Positions 18,469-27,509 of a stretch of DNA of 64,000 bases are shown here, piece after piece. The notes below the pieces were generated by a model. The model searched no databases, was not told the origin of the DNA, and saw only the letters and a list, made by a program, of their open reading frames with translations. The translations under genes and the position numbers were made by a program. Each line of letters begins with the position of its first letter. The stretch's first letter is position 1. The stretch is from Adlercreutzia muris (GTDB lineage Bacteria > Actinomycetota > Coriobacteriia > Coriobacteriales > Eggerthellaceae), in assembly GCF_008831045.1 (NCBI RefSeq), contig NZ_WAJS01000003.1, positions 49,167 to 113,166 on the forward strand. The letters run 5' to 3'.

Positions 18469-19344
18469 TTATAGGCCATAAACCTGGCAAAGGCTCTCCG
18501 CCACTGCAGGATCGGCCATGGCAGCGAGGGCGTCCTCGGCACGGTCTTCCTCCGCAAGTCGGGCAGCGAGGGCCGCCATACGTGCAGCAAGCTCCGCGCG
18601 ACCTTCCTCGCGGCCTTGGGCCATACCTTGAGCCATACCTTGGGCCATGCCTTGGGCTATACCCTCCGCCCGACCTTCAGCCAGACCCTGCTCTTGAGCA
18701 TCAAGGCGAACCTCCTCCACCAAGTCTCTCACGGTCATCACGGAGCCCACCCACTCTCTGTCCTCGTTGGCTGTGGAAACCTCGGCGTCCATGGCAGTAA
18801 CGAGCCTGTCGCCTGGGGCCACAGCACCCTTTCGGATGTATTCTAACAGATTGCGCATGCCCTCGGTGGGAGCGCAACCGGCAGCCCGAGCATTCAGGAT
18901 CTTCCAAACGGCGCCGGTGGAGGCGCTGAGCGACGGATCCTCGCGGCACAGACTCTCAAAGGTGTAAACGGGAAGTCCCGCGCCAAACCAGTCGAAGTCG
19001 CAAGCGAAGATGATATAGCTGTCGCGCAGATCCCTCCATGCGGCACCATGCTCCATAAGTCCCGAGTCGATGCCAGCTTGATAGTAGCGCAACCGGCGGC
19101 CTGGGGCGGTGTGGGGATTCGCCTGCATCTCCACATCAACGACACCTGCGTCCGTCTCGGCGTACACATCCAGCCGCACGCCACGCGCATCGACAGCCGG
19201 TTGGAGCACCTGTTCCCGGTTGAGGTAGGCGATGTCGCCCACCTCGATGCCCAAGACACGTTCCAGGAAGCCGCGACACACCTCCTCGTTGCAGAGCACG
19301 CGCCCGAACATGAAGTTGTCGGATATAGGAAGTCGACCGGCCAT
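18469..19344 (-). CDS. Rpn-family PD-(D/E)XK nuclease / transposase-like protein
   Basis: A 291-residue member of the Rpn (recombination-promoting nuclease) family. The N-terminal nuclease core has the pattern RLDVYAETD...VVDVEMQ (about residues 56-75), matching D...(D/E)xQ catalytic residues. The C-terminus holds a run of MAQG repeats (about 232-247), coded by near-identical 12-base units, then a charged helix. Families of this kind are often multicopy and linked to phage defence or DNA recombination, but the role here is unknown. A promoter with TTGCAT and TATAAT separated by 17 bases lies upstream at 19440-19468. The start ATG 19344 follows GAAAGGGG. Confidence 0.85.
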   Translation of the reverse strand: MAGRLPISDNFMFGRVLCNEEVCRGFLERVLGIEVGDIAYLNREQVLQPAVDARGVRLDVYAETDAGVVDVEMQANPHTAPGRRLRYYQAGIDSGLMEHGAAWRDLRDSYIIFACDFDWFGAGLPVYTFESLCREDPSLSASTGAVWKILNARAAGCAPTEGMRNLLEYIRKGAVAPGDRLVTAMDAEVSTANEDREWVGSVMTVRDLVEEVRLDAQEQGLAEGRAEGIAQGMAQGMAQGMAQGREEGRAELAARMAALAARLAEEDRAEDALAAMADPAVAESLCQVYGL

Positions 19345-19439
19345 GGCAGCCCCTTTCTCTCGGCGGCTGTCCCCGCAAGCGGGTTAGGGGCTCCCCAGCC
19401 TAGATTTCCTCCAATGAGCAATTTACGAACGTTTGTTTC

Positions 19440-19468
19440 ATTATAGTCTCCTAAACCGACCAATGCAA
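19440..19468 (-). promoter_or_regulatory. Sigma-70 type promoter of the Rpn-family gene
   Basis: On the minus strand, TTGCAT (19463-19468) and a perfect TATAAT (19440-19445) are separated by 17 bases, about 95 bases before the start codon. The surrounding DNA is clearly more AT-rich than the rest of the window. Confidence 0.75.
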
Positions 19469-19578
19469 GCAAAAATAGAACATCAGTTTTATTTTTTGGA
19501 AGACGCAGGCCGAATACTCGGAAAAGGACAACGGCAGGTGAAGAGATTGTCCGCCGGGCAAGCGAGGCGCTCCCTGAT

Positions 19579-19608
19579 GACAAGAAGGGCGGCCCGGAGG
19601 TCGCCCTT
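19579..19608 (-). terminator. Possible terminator after the rhamnose transporter gene region
   Basis: The hairpin AAGGGCGACC...GGCCGCCCTT (minus strand) is followed by CTTCTTG, about 30 bases after the transporter stop codon. The T-run is short, so efficiency is uncertain. Confidence 0.5.
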
Positions 19609-19637
19609 GGTTTGCGTTGGAAGATGTCGCCGCTTCG

Positions 19638-20996
19638 CTACTCGATAGGCTTCCCGTATCGCTCCTCGGTGATCTCGTCGAGGGTGCGGCCCTGGGTGTT
19701 GGGGCACCACACCACACCCACCACGAGCGACACCAGCAGAAAGCCGCACATGATAATGCCGGCCATCACGAAGCCCGCAGGCGTCTCCACGCCGAGGCCC
19801 GCCACCGCCACGAGCGACCAGATGCCCAAAACACCGCGCACCAGGAAGAACATGATGCCCTGCACGCCGCCGCGGTACAGCGTGGGGAACAGCTCCGTGG
19901 ACCACAGGGCGTAGAAGCACTGGGCCGAGAAGCCGGCCGAGATACCCCACAGCGCCACGAACACCCACAGCAGCCAGCCCCACGCATCAGCGGTGCCGGC
20001 CTCAAGCTGCATGCCGAAGAACACCATGATCGCCCAGGCCGCCAGGGCCATGAGGGCCGTGGCTGCGAACAGGATGCGGTGCGGGATGCGGTCGCCGAAC
20101 TTCGAGAAGATGGCGAGCGACCCCACCGCCGTGAGGATCCACATGACCGCCTGCAGAAGCGAGATGGTGGTGTCGTCCAAGTGCCCGGCCGCCGCGTACA
20201 TGTAGGGCATGAACTGGCCCATGGTGCCGGCCACGATGTTCCAGGTCAGGTATACCGCCACCAGAAACACGATGGACTTCACGTTCACGGAGTTCGTCAG
20301 CGCCCGGCGCATCATTTGGATGAACGTATCGCGCGGGCCGGCCGCACCCTGCTTCTCGGTCCAGTCCTTCGACTCCTCCAGCTTGCGCTGCAAATTCCAC
20401 GCCACGAGCGCCACCACGAACAAGATGAGGAACAGCAGGCGCATGGCGAACAGGCCATCGAAGGGCCCGTAGGTGCCCGCGGGCAGCAGCGCGCCGTCCG
20501 GCCCGAACGTGGGAAACGCGAACGAGAACAACAGCGCGATGACGAAGATGACCGCCGGGCCGCAAGACCAGGCGAACTGGCTGATGCCGATGTTGGCGGC
20601 ACGGCTCGTGGAGGACGACATCTCGGAGATGTAGCTCCACGACGACGGCACGCCGGCGCCCACCGACAGGCCAGAGACAACGATGCCGAGGCAGAGCATA
20701 GGCAGGTTCACGGCGCACATGATGATGAACACGCCGGCGGCGTACACGAGCAGGTTGTAGGTGTAGATGAACTTGCGCCCGAAGCGGTCGGCCAGAAAGC
20801 CGCCGATGAGCGCACCCACCGCCGCGCCGAAGGCGTTCGCGCCCACGGCGCCCAAGATGGACACCCACACGTTGTCGAAGTTGAAGGCGATGGCCCAGGC
20901 GGCCAGAGCCACCGACGAGGCCACAATGCAGCCCGAGTCGAGGAAGTTGGTCAGCGAAACGGCAATGGTGCCTTTTTTCTCTTGGGACAGTGCCAT
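19638..20996 (-). CDS. MFS sugar transporter, probable rhamnose permease
   Basis: A 452-residue major facilitator protein with 12 predicted helices. It has the loop 2-3 motif GGFLADRFGRK (about 64-74), characteristic of the sugar porter branch, and the late motif GDRIPHR. It is the last gene of a four-gene rhamnose operon (kinase, isomerase, aldolase, transporter), 17 bases after rhaD, so uptake of L-rhamnose or a rhamnoside is the likely job. It is unlike E. coli RhaT, so the symbol is not used. Specificity is inferred from context only. Confidence 0.85.
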   Translation of the reverse strand: MALSQEKKGTIAVSLTNFLDSGCIVASSVALAAWAIAFNFDNVWVSILGAVGANAFGAAVGALIGGFLADRFGRKFIYTYNLLVYAAGVFIIMCAVNLPMLCLGIVVSGLSVGAGVPSSWSYISEMSSSTSRAANIGISQFAWSCGPAVIFVIALLFSFAFPTFGPDGALLPAGTYGPFDGLFAMRLLFLILFVVALVAWNLQRKLEESKDWTEKQGAAGPRDTFIQMMRRALTNSVNVKSIVFLVAVYLTWNIVAGTMGQFMPYMYAAAGHLDDTTISLLQAVMWILTAVGSLAIFSKFGDRIPHRILFAATALMALAAWAIMVFFGMQLEAGTADAWGWLLWVFVALWGISAGFSAQCFYALWSTELFPTLYRGGVQGIMFFLVRGVLGIWSLVAVAGLGVETPAGFVMAGIIMCGFLLVSLVVGVVWCPNTQGRTLDEITEERYGKPIE

Positions 20997-21013
20997 AGTC
21001 GGTTGGAACCTTT

Positions 21014-21946
21014 CTAGTCGATGGCCTCGCCGGCCACGGGAGATTCCAGCATGGCCTCGTTCAGCGGAATAGCGAACTCGCGGGCGATGGCCTTAAGGCC
21101 GTCATCGGTGATGGTGTTCATGAAGTCGTCGGAGCCCCCGTTCATGGAGCGGGCGCGCACGTAGATGTCGGCGGCCTTCTCCACGGTGTGCATGAGGCCG
21201 AAGGTGGTATCGAAGTCGGGGCCGGAGGCGAACAGGCCGTGCTGGGCCCAGATGACGGCGTCGAAGGTCTCCATCATGGCCGCGGTCTCCCGCGCGATGT
21301 CAGCGCCGCCCGGCACCATCCACGGCACCACGCCCACGCCGCCGGGGAACACCACGACGCACTCGGTCATGGCCTTCCACAGCGCCCGGGTGAAAGCGCG
21401 CGATTCCAGGGGCAGCACGAAGGTCATGGCGATGACGTTGTTCGGATGCGCGTGGTAGAGCACCCGCGAGGCGCCGCCCGTCGCCCGCATGCGCACGGCG
21501 TGGCACATGAAGTGGCTCGGGAATTCCGAGGTGGGACGGCCGCCGTCGGTCAGCCCCCACACGATGCGCCAGGCGTCGCCCTCGGGGTTGATCTCCACGA
21601 TGCCGATGTTGTGGGCCGGATCAGCGGCCACATTGCGCATGTAGCGCCCCGAGCCCGTGGTGAGGAAAAACGCCCCGCCCAGATCGGCCGCTTGCACGCC
21701 CATGGGTACCCACGGACTCGGCTCCGGGTTGAAGAAGGGCCGCGCGGCGCTTGCGTCGGCCTCGGTCATGCGGTAAGTGAGGTTACCGCCGTTGCGCTCG
21801 TGCCAACCCTGGCCCCAGCCGTCGCTGCACAGGCGCACGAAGCCGCGCACGAAGCCGAGCTGTTCCACCGCCACGCCCGACACCGCCCCGCGGGCCGCGC
21901 TGGCCCCCTTCGCCAACAAATCCTGTGCCTGATCGATAAATGCCAT
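21014..21946 (-). CDS. rhaD: Rhamnulose-1-phosphate aldolase
   Basis: Class II aldolase that splits L-rhamnulose 1-phosphate to dihydroxyacetone phosphate and L-lactaldehyde. The 310 residues include a substrate loop GGNLTYRM, TTGSGRYMRN, the zinc ligands in YHAHPNNVIA (HxH) and a third His in WAQHGLFASG. This zinc-site order is typical of the AraD/FucA/RhaD family. ATG 21946 has AAGAGGAG upstream; a longer frame exists but lacks a site. It lies 11 bases after rhaA, so the two are co-transcribed. Confidence 0.94.
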   Translation of the reverse strand: MAFIDQAQDLLAKGASAARGAVSGVAVEQLGFVRGFVRLCSDGWGQGWHERNGGNLTYRMTEADASAARPFFNPEPSPWVPMGVQAADLGGAFFLTTGSGRYMRNVAADPAHNIGIVEINPEGDAWRIVWGLTDGGRPTSEFPSHFMCHAVRMRATGGASRVLYHAHPNNVIAMTFVLPLESRAFTRALWKAMTECVVVFPGGVGVVPWMVPGGADIARETAAMMETFDAVIWAQHGLFASGPDFDTTFGLMHTVEKAADIYVRARSMNGGSDDFMNTITDDGLKAIAREFAIPLNEAMLESPVAGEAID

Positions 21947-21957
21947 GGTTGCTCCTC

Positions 21958-23211
21958 TTACTGTCGGGTCGGCAGAATCTTCGCCTCGTAGGCGGCAACG
22001 AGAGGATACACCTCGCCGTCGGTGGGACAGCCCTCGCGGCGGCAGTACTCGTCCCACACGGCGCCGAAGGGCATGGACTTCGCCTGCTCGGACAGCGCCA
22101 TCTTCTCGGTGAAGCGGTAGGTGTCCTGCATCTCCTTCAGCTGAGCCGCCGGCTGCAAAAGCGCGTACAGCAGCGACTTCTCCATGGCGCGAGTGCCGAT
22201 GGCCCAGGCGCCCACGCGGTTGATGGAGGCGTCGAAGAAGTCCAGTCCGATGATGACCTTCTCCCAGGCACCGGGGCAGTGGGCCACTTCCATGGCCATC
22301 TCCTTCACCGGGTCGTCGAACAGCACCACATGGTCGGAGTCCCAGCGGATGGGGCGCGTCACGTGCAGCGGCACCCTGTCGAAGAACAGCAAAAGTGCGC
22401 TCAGCTTATCGGCCACGTTCTCGGTCGGGTGGAAGTGCCCCAGGTCAAGCAGGTCGTACACGCCGGGGTGCGTGGCGGCGTAGGCCAGGTAGAACTCGTT
22501 GGAGCCCACGGTCATCGATTCCAGCCCGATACCGAACACCTTCGACTCGCAGGAGTCGATCACGCGGTCGTACTTCTCGGCGTAGATGGCGTCCAGCGAA
22601 TCGCGCAGGCGCTCGCGCAGCCCGTAGCGGTCGGCCGGCACGTCCTTCAGGCCGTCGGGAATCCAGATGTTGCAGAGCGTCTCGTCATCGAGCGCCTCGG
22701 CGATCTGCTGGGAGATCTTGCGACAGGCCTTGCAGTGGCGAATCCAGAAGTCGCGCGTGGCCGCGTCGGGCGAGGACAGCGACAGCTCGTTGTTCATCAT
22801 GGGATGACCGAAGATGGTGGGATTGAAATCGATGCCGAAGCCGTGCTCGCGCGCCCAGGCCACCCACGGCTCGAAGTGCCTGTACTCCAGCGCGTCGCGG
22901 TCGACCCAGGGGTTCTCATCGGTGAACACGGCATAGCTCGCGTGCAGGTTGATGCGCTTGGCTCCGGGCACGAGCGCCATGGCCACCTCGAAGTCGGCCG
23001 TGAGCTCTTCGAAGGTGCGGGCGCGGCCGGGATAGTTGCCCGTGGTCTGGATGCCGCCGGACAGACCGCCTTCCTGGTCGAAACCGAGCACATCGTCGCC
23101 CTGCCAGCAGTGCACCGAGATGGGCTTTCCCGCCAGCTTCTCCATCACGGCCTCGGTATCGATCCCCAGCTCAGCGTAGGCATCCTTCGCCAGTTCGTAC
23201 ATAGTGGTCAT
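21958..23211 (-). CDS. rhaA: L-rhamnose isomerase
   Basis: Converts L-rhamnose to L-rhamnulose. The 417-residue length equals the family norm. Family blocks are visible: ISVHCWQGDDVLGF near the N-terminus, TTGNYPGRART, INLHASYA, a metal-site region GIDFNPTIFGHPM, and LDLGHFHPTENVADK and RPIRWDSDHVV in the barrel. ATG 23211 follows AAGGAAG. The 199-base spacer before it, between rhaB and rhaA, is unusually long for an operon and holds a large hairpin. Confidence 0.96.
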   Translation of the reverse strand: MTTMYELAKDAYAELGIDTEAVMEKLAGKPISVHCWQGDDVLGFDQEGGLSGGIQTTGNYPGRARTFEELTADFEVAMALVPGAKRINLHASYAVFTDENPWVDRDALEYRHFEPWVAWAREHGFGIDFNPTIFGHPMMNNELSLSSPDAATRDFWIRHCKACRKISQQIAEALDDETLCNIWIPDGLKDVPADRYGLRERLRDSLDAIYAEKYDRVIDSCESKVFGIGLESMTVGSNEFYLAYAATHPGVYDLLDLGHFHPTENVADKLSALLLFFDRVPLHVTRPIRWDSDHVVLFDDPVKEMAMEVAHCPGAWEKVIIGLDFFDASINRVGAWAIGTRAMEKSLLYALLQPAAQLKEMQDTYRFTEKMALSEQAKSMPFGAVWDEYCRREGCPTDGEVYPLVAAYEAKILPTRQ

Positions 23212-23269
23212 AACGCTTCCTTTCGTTTCGTCCTGTTACGGCAGTAACTCATCGAGGTCGGAACCGCCC

Positions 23270-23361
23270 GGTATTCCAATTCGCTCAGACAGTCCTCGCT
23301 TTGTGGAACAGGACATTAAGTCCTGTTCCAGTCGCTGCGGAACTCGCTCGGTTGGAACACC
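23270..23361. repeat. Hairpin element between rhaB and rhaA
   Basis: A perfect ten-base-pair stem GGAACAGGAC / GTCCTGTTCC with a five-base loop lies at 23305-23329. It is nested in an outer near-match pair, GGTATTCCAA (23270-23279) and TTGGAACACC (23352-23361). There is no T-run in either direction. It could shape mRNA processing or relative expression within the operon, or be another inserted repeat. No second copy was found in the window. Confidence 0.65.
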
Positions 23362-23410
23362 AGCCGTTTCCTCTACGCTCAGCCATGGTCGAGCAGAGCG
23401 CGGATGCCCA

Positions 23411-24925
23411 TCACGGTTCCACCTTCGTTACCTCGAAACTCTCCGCGATGGCAGCCCGCACGGCTTTGAGGTGTGGAAACACGCCGTCGGCGAGCATCTG
23501 CACCGCCAGGTTGCCCAAAGCCGTCCCCTCCACGGGGCCGGCGTACACGGGCAGCCCGCACACCTGGGCGGTGCGGCGGTTCAGGTGGTCGTCGCGGCAG
23601 CCGCCGCCGACGATGTTGATGGAGGCGTAACCGTGACCCGCCAGCGAGGCCAGCTCGTCCACGGCGTCGCGGTAGCAGCGCGCGAGACTCTCGTACACGC
23701 AGAGCATCAGCTCACCCAAGGTCTCGGGCACCGGCTGGCCCGCCTCGTCGCAGGCCGCGCAAATCTCCTCGATCATAGAATCGGGCGCGAGGAACCGGTC
23801 ATCGTTCACGTTCACGATGGATGCGATCACGCCTGCCGCCTCGGCCTCGTCGGCCGCCTTGATAAGGTCGGGGAAATCCACCTCGTGGCCGAGCCCCTCC
23901 ACGCGCATGTACTGGTGCAGACGGCCCTTGCGGATGGCCTTCTCATCCACCACGTAGGTGATGCCGTTCAGCTCGCGGCGGATGGACTGGATCATCCACA
24001 GCCCCATGATGTTCTTCAGAAAGCGGTAGCGGAAATGGTAGCCGCCCTCGTTGGTGAAGTTCGCGCGGTAGGCCGGCTCGGCGCAGATGGGGCTGCGGTT
24101 CTCCACCCCCAGCAGGCTCCACGTGCCCGACGAGAGGAACACCGCCGGCGGCTCGCAAGCGGGCACGGCCAAATAGGCGCTGCCCGTGTCATGGGTGGCC
24201 GGCAGCACCACGCGCGGCTCGTAGCCGATGGCCTCGGCCACCTCGGGCAACACCGGCCCCAGGCTGGCACCGGCATGGGTCACATTGGGGAACAGACGCC
24301 GCGGGATGGCGAAGGCGGCCATGACCGTCTCGTCCCACGCGCCGGTTTCCGCGTTCAGCAGGCCCGTGGTGGAAGCGTTGGTATATTCCACCGCCTTCTG
24401 GCCTGTGAGCAGGAAGTTCAGGTAGTCGGGAATCATAAGGAAGGTGTCAGCCGCCTCCAGCTGCTCGGGGTGTTCCCGCTGCAGGGCCAGCAGCTGGTAG
24501 ATGGTGTTGAAGGGCTGCCGCTGCAGACCGCAGTGACGGTACAGCTCCTCGGGGGCCATGATGGCGTCGGCCACCGCGTACATGCCCGCCGTGCGACCGT
24601 CGCGGTAGGCCACGGCATCACCTACCAGGTTGTCGTCGGCATCCAGCAGCACGAAATCGACGCCCCAGGTGTCGATGCCCACGGTCTTGGGCGCGAAGCC
24701 GGCCTCCTTGCAGCGGGCCAGGCCACGCAGAAGCTCGCTCGAGAGCAGATCGAGATCCCAGCAATCGTGGCCGTCGCGGCGCACCTGGCGGTTGTCGAAG
24801 CGATGGACCTCCTGAAGGCGGATGAGCCCCTCTTCCAGATAGCCCACCACCACGCGCCCCGACGATGCCCCGATATCCACCGCCGCGTAGCAGTCGGTTC
24901 GCGCACCTTGCGCTTGCTGCGCCAT
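23411..24925 (-). CDS. rhaB: Rhamnulokinase
   Basis: FGGY-family kinase that phosphorylates L-rhamnulose. The 504 residues show the N-terminal ATPase fold AAVDIGASSGRVVVG, substrate region GIDTWGVDFVLLD, FNTIYQLLAL, LSSGTWSLLG, and the C-terminal adenosine site INIVGGGCRD and GTALGNLAVQ. Start ATG 24925 has AGGA six bases upstream. An upstream in-frame ATG at 24958 lacks a ribosome site. First gene of the rha operon. No AraC-type RhaR/RhaS or DeoR-type regulator gene is adjacent, so the regulator is elsewhere. Confidence 0.95.
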   Translation of the reverse strand: MAQQAQGARTDCYAAVDIGASSGRVVVGYLEEGLIRLQEVHRFDNRQVRRDGHDCWDLDLLSSELLRGLARCKEAGFAPKTVGIDTWGVDFVLLDADDNLVGDAVAYRDGRTAGMYAVADAIMAPEELYRHCGLQRQPFNTIYQLLALQREHPEQLEAADTFLMIPDYLNFLLTGQKAVEYTNASTTGLLNAETGAWDETVMAAFAIPRRLFPNVTHAGASLGPVLPEVAEAIGYEPRVVLPATHDTGSAYLAVPACEPPAVFLSSGTWSLLGVENRSPICAEPAYRANFTNEGGYHFRYRFLKNIMGLWMIQSIRRELNGITYVVDEKAIRKGRLHQYMRVEGLGHEVDFPDLIKAADEAEAAGVIASIVNVNDDRFLAPDSMIEEICAACDEAGQPVPETLGELMLCVYESLARCYRDAVDELASLAGHGYASINIVGGGCRDDHLNRRTAQVCGLPVYAGPVEGTALGNLAVQMLADGVFPHLKAVRAAIAESFEVTKVEP

Positions 24926-25115
24926 AGCCGTCCTATCTCTGAGCGTATTTCTCACCATTTACCAGGAGAAACACCTAATCGGAAATAATGCGCGGCACAG
25001 TGTACCAGTTGGCGCACCCCCGCAAGCCCGCATGCCCAAAGAGGTGCGCGCCTGTAACAAATCAACAACAATGACTCCATAGGTCGGGGAACGAGTCCTC
25101 CTGGCTTCGGACACG

Positions 25116-25144
25116 AAAAAGCCCGCTGCGAACAGCGGGCTTTC
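25116..25144 (-). terminator. Rho-independent terminator of rplM-rpsI
   Basis: On the minus strand, the stem AAAGCCCGCTG...CAGCGGGCTTT with a four-base loop is followed by TTCG, starting 24 bases after the rpsI stop codon. Confidence 0.85.
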
Positions 25145-25167
25145 TGCAGGTTGTATCTCGCTGCGGC

Positions 25168-25560
25168 TTAGCGCTTGGAGAACTGCGGGCGCTTGCGGGC
25201 CTTCTTCAGACCATACTTCTTGCGCTCCACCATACGGGCGTCGCGGGTCAGGAAGCCAGCCTTCTTCAGCTCGGCGCGGTAGTCGCCAGCCTCCAGCAGA
25301 GCGCGGGAGATGCCGTGGCGCAGAGCGCCAGCCTGGCCGGACACGCCGCCGCCGTCGATGCGGGCCTTCACATCGAAGTGACCAGCGGTGTCGGTCACCT
25401 TGAAGGGGGTCATCGCGTAGTTGAACAGCGCCTCACGACCGAAGTACTCCTCGCCGTCGCGGCCATTGATGGTCACCTTGCCGGTGCCGGGAACGAGACG
25501 GACGCGCGCCACCGCGTTCTTGCGGCGGCCAGTGCCGTAGTACAAAGCCTCATCTGCCAT
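25168..25560 (-). CDS. rpsI: 30S ribosomal protein S9
   Basis: Structural protein of the small ribosomal subunit head. Its C-terminal tail reaches the P-site tRNA. The 130 residues include [16 protein letters not shown] at the start, [19 protein letters not shown] in the middle, and the conserved basic ending [12 protein letters not shown]. It lies two bases after rplM, the usual bacterial L13-S9 operon, with a terminator behind it. Confidence 0.98.
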   Translation of the reverse strand: MADEALYYGTGRRKNAVARVRLVPGTGKVTINGRDGEEYFGREALFNYAMTPFKVTDTAGHFDVKARIDGGGVSGQAGALRHGISRALLEAGDYRAELKKAGFLTRDARMVERKKYGLKKARKRPQFSKR

Positions 25561-25562
25561 GA

Positions 25563-25997
25563 TTAACCCTCCAACTCAATCTTGCGGGGCTTCTGAGCAG
25601 CATGGGGATGCTCAGCGCCAACGTACACCTTCAGCTTCTTGCCCATCGCGCGGCCCAGCGTGTTCTTCGGCAGCATGCCCTTGACGGCATGCTCGATGAC
25701 GCGCTCGGGGTGCTTGGTCATGGCCTCGGTGAACGTCTCCTGCTTGAGACCACCCGGGAACCCGCTATGACGATAGTAGGTCTTGGTGGCAGCCTTGGTG
25801 CCGGTGACCTTGATCTTGTCAGCATTGATGATGATGACAAAGTCGCCGGTGTCCACGTGGGGGGTGTACTGCGGCTTGTGCTTGCCCTTCAGAATCTGAG
25901 CTGCGCGGGCAGCCACGCGACCGAGGACCTGGTCCTCAGCGTCGATGATGACCCATTCGCGCTCAACCTCACCGGGCTTTGCATAATACGTCTTCAC
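25563..25997 (-). CDS. rplM: 50S ribosomal protein L13
   Basis: Early-assembly protein of the large subunit, 144 residues from GTG 25997, which has GGAGG five bases upstream. ATG 26009 is in frame but would contain that ribosome site, so GTG is preferred. Family blocks are [43 protein letters not shown] and [18 protein letters not shown]. First gene of the rplM-rpsI operon, read from the promoter at 26246-26274. Confidence 0.97.
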   Translation of the reverse strand: MKTYYAKPGEVEREWVIIDAEDQVLGRVAARAAQILKGKHKPQYTPHVDTGDFVIIINADKIKVTGTKAATKTYYRHSGFPGGLKQETFTEAMTKHPERVIEHAVKGMLPKNTLGRAMGKKLKVYVGAEHPHAAQKPRKIELEG

Positions 25998-26009
25998 TGT
26001 TTCCTCCAT

Positions 26010-26245
26010 TAACTTGCAGGTTCTGTCCGACGGGTGAAGCCTCCGCTTCTCCGTGCGTTGCAGCCTCGCGGCCGCGCTGCCTGGAAGCGCGGAACCGTCT
26101 TCCAGAGTGTTTGTTTTCAAAAGTGCACGATCCTTGGAAGTCGGTTTCCTACGCCGACACGCGGTGCCGCGGGCCTGGACAACCCTTGGCGGTTGCGTTT
26201 CCTTGAACCCATGCGTTTACGGGGCTTTTGAAAGCGAACTTTTAC
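26010..26245 (-). other. Long 5' leader of rplM-rpsI
   Basis: About 235 bases separate the likely start of transcription from the rplM start codon. The leader is GC-rich and contains several short complementary segments but no T-run before the gene. L13 operons are often autoregulated through their leader (general knowledge), yet I cannot draw a specific known L13 leader fold here. The upstream 26275-26493 stretch has no gene. Confidence 0.4.
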
Positions 26246-26274
26246 ATTTTCACGCGCGAGCGCGTTTATGTCAA
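26246..26274 (-). promoter_or_regulatory. Sigma-70 type promoter of rplM-rpsI
   Basis: On the minus strand a perfect TTGACA (26269-26274) and GAAAAT (26246-26251) are separated by 17 bases. It sits about 250 bases upstream of the rplM start codon. Confidence 0.7.
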
Positions 26275-26493
26275 CGGAAGCGGTCGACGAATACCCACAA
26301 TCGCCAAAACTTTCCCGCTGAGAGGCGCGAGGAGGGCCAACGTAAGCGTTGATGGAGTCGAGATCGGCCGCATCAGACGCAGGTGCCCGATCCCTCTTAG
26401 CGCAGGCTGCGACGATGGCGAAGGCCGCCCTTACCTTCACGGACATGCCTCTCGCAGCTTCGTCGGCTTTATGGCTGGTTCGGCCAGCGCACC

Positions 26494-26835
26494 TTATGCG
26501 CTCAATGCCCCCACAACGAGCTCCAGATACACCGGGGATAAGGTTCCCAGCGGTTCATCGCGCAAAAGATTCTCGAAAGCAACCTCAAGCTTTTGGTCAA
26601 TCCGCAGGTAGGACGGCTTAAGCAGCCCGCACTCGCGCCAGTCGATGATCGGAACACACCTGCCCGATCCATCTGCGCTCAAATCCTTCGATGTAACCTT
26701 TGCGGCAATCGCAATGCACATTTCGCTTTCAACATCAATCACGAACACCGGACGAACCTTGCCGATGCCGGGATGATCGAGAAACTCCACGTAGGCGAGC
26801 CAGATTTCTCCAGGCTTCGGATCACACGAGGGCAT
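26494..26835 (-). CDS. MazF/PemK-type toxin
   Basis: A 113-residue protein with the opening typical of the family, KPGEIWLAYVEF, then GKVRPVFVIDVESE (the R-P/V block of the toxin barrel), KVTSKD, and a late strand block SYLRIDQKLEVAF. Such toxins are sequence-specific mRNA endonucleases. ATG 26835 overlaps the antitoxin stop by 14 bases and has GGGG six bases upstream; ATG 26847 is an alternative. The order antitoxin then toxin with overlap is the standard layout. RNA target unknown. Confidence 0.85.
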   Translation of the reverse strand: MPSCDPKPGEIWLAYVEFLDHPGIGKVRPVFVIDVESEMCIAIAAKVTSKDLSADGSGRCVPIIDWRECGLLKPSYLRIDQKLEVAFENLLRDEPLGTLSPVYLELVVGALSA

Positions 26836-27097
26836 CGTAAACCCCATCGTCCTCTTCGTTGTCCCAATCAGCGGGCAAAACGGTCCGGCGAGTTTCCGGA
26901 TCCACCCGAATTACATCCTGGGCAGCCCAATCGATATGCGGAATGCGATCACCGTAACCACTCTCGATGGGCGCAACCAGTACCCAGGGCTTCGAGTTCT
27001 TGAACACGGTCACAGGCTGCCCGGTCTCGCGCACCGTCGCGGCAATCTTCGAGAAGTTCGCCCGCGTCTCAGCTACCGTTGCGGTCATCTCGGTCAT
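26822..27097 (-). CDS. Phd/YefM-type antitoxin
   Basis: A 91-residue protein. The N-terminal half (ATVAETRANFSKIAATVRETGQPVTVFKNSKPWVLVAP) is the Phd/YefM DNA-binding fold; the C-terminal acidic half (IRVDPETRR...DNEEDDGVYDALV) should bind and neutralise the toxin. It is expected to autorepress the pair. A decayed copy of its C-terminal half lies at 29150-29264. Pairing of Phd-type antitoxin with a MazF-type toxin is a mixed but known combination. Confidence 0.85.
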   Translation of the reverse strand: MTEMTATVAETRANFSKIAATVRETGQPVTVFKNSKPWVLVAPIESGYGDRIPHIDWAAQDVIRVDPETRRTVLPADWDNEEDDGVYDALV

Positions 27098-27200
27098 AGA
27101 CTCCTCCTTGTCGCGTCAATCATAGGCCCATTGTAGCTATCTTTATGTACATTTTCATGTACATAAAATAACATTTTGATCAATGTGGGCACCAGGAGGT

Positions 27201-27509
27201 TCACATTCCCCAGAGGAGGAGGTTGAACGCCGCGAGGACTGCAACGCCGAGGGCCGCGACACGACGCCCGGTCTTCACCTCGCAGAAAAAGAGTGCGGCC
27301 AGATAACCGTAGAAGACTATATTTACCGTCACATCTGCCACCCCGTGAGGCACGCCCCAGAAATGCATCCCGACCATGCAGAGCACAATGATCGCCGTCC
27401 CGGCAAGTGCGATGACGATCCAGGGGTTTCTCGCACTCCAGAACGCATTGGTGTTCTCGTGCTCGATCCACCACAGAAGACCTCTCCGCTCCGATCTTCC
27501 CTCGCTCAC
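27201..27509 (-). CDS. Small membrane protein of unknown function
   Basis: A 102-residue protein with a short charged N-terminus and three hydrophobic helices (about 28-47, 55-73, 83-101). It contains GMHFWGVPHGVADV between helices one and two. GTG 27509 has AAGGAGG six bases upstream, a strong site, which makes the gene credible; the longer frame upstream lacks one. It is not recognisably linked to its neighbours. Confidence 0.65.
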   Translation of the reverse strand: MSEGRSERRGLLWWIEHENTNAFWSARNPWIVIALAGTAIIVLCMVGMHFWGVPHGVADVTVNIVFYGYLAALFFCEVKTGRRVAALGVAVLAAFNLLLWGM

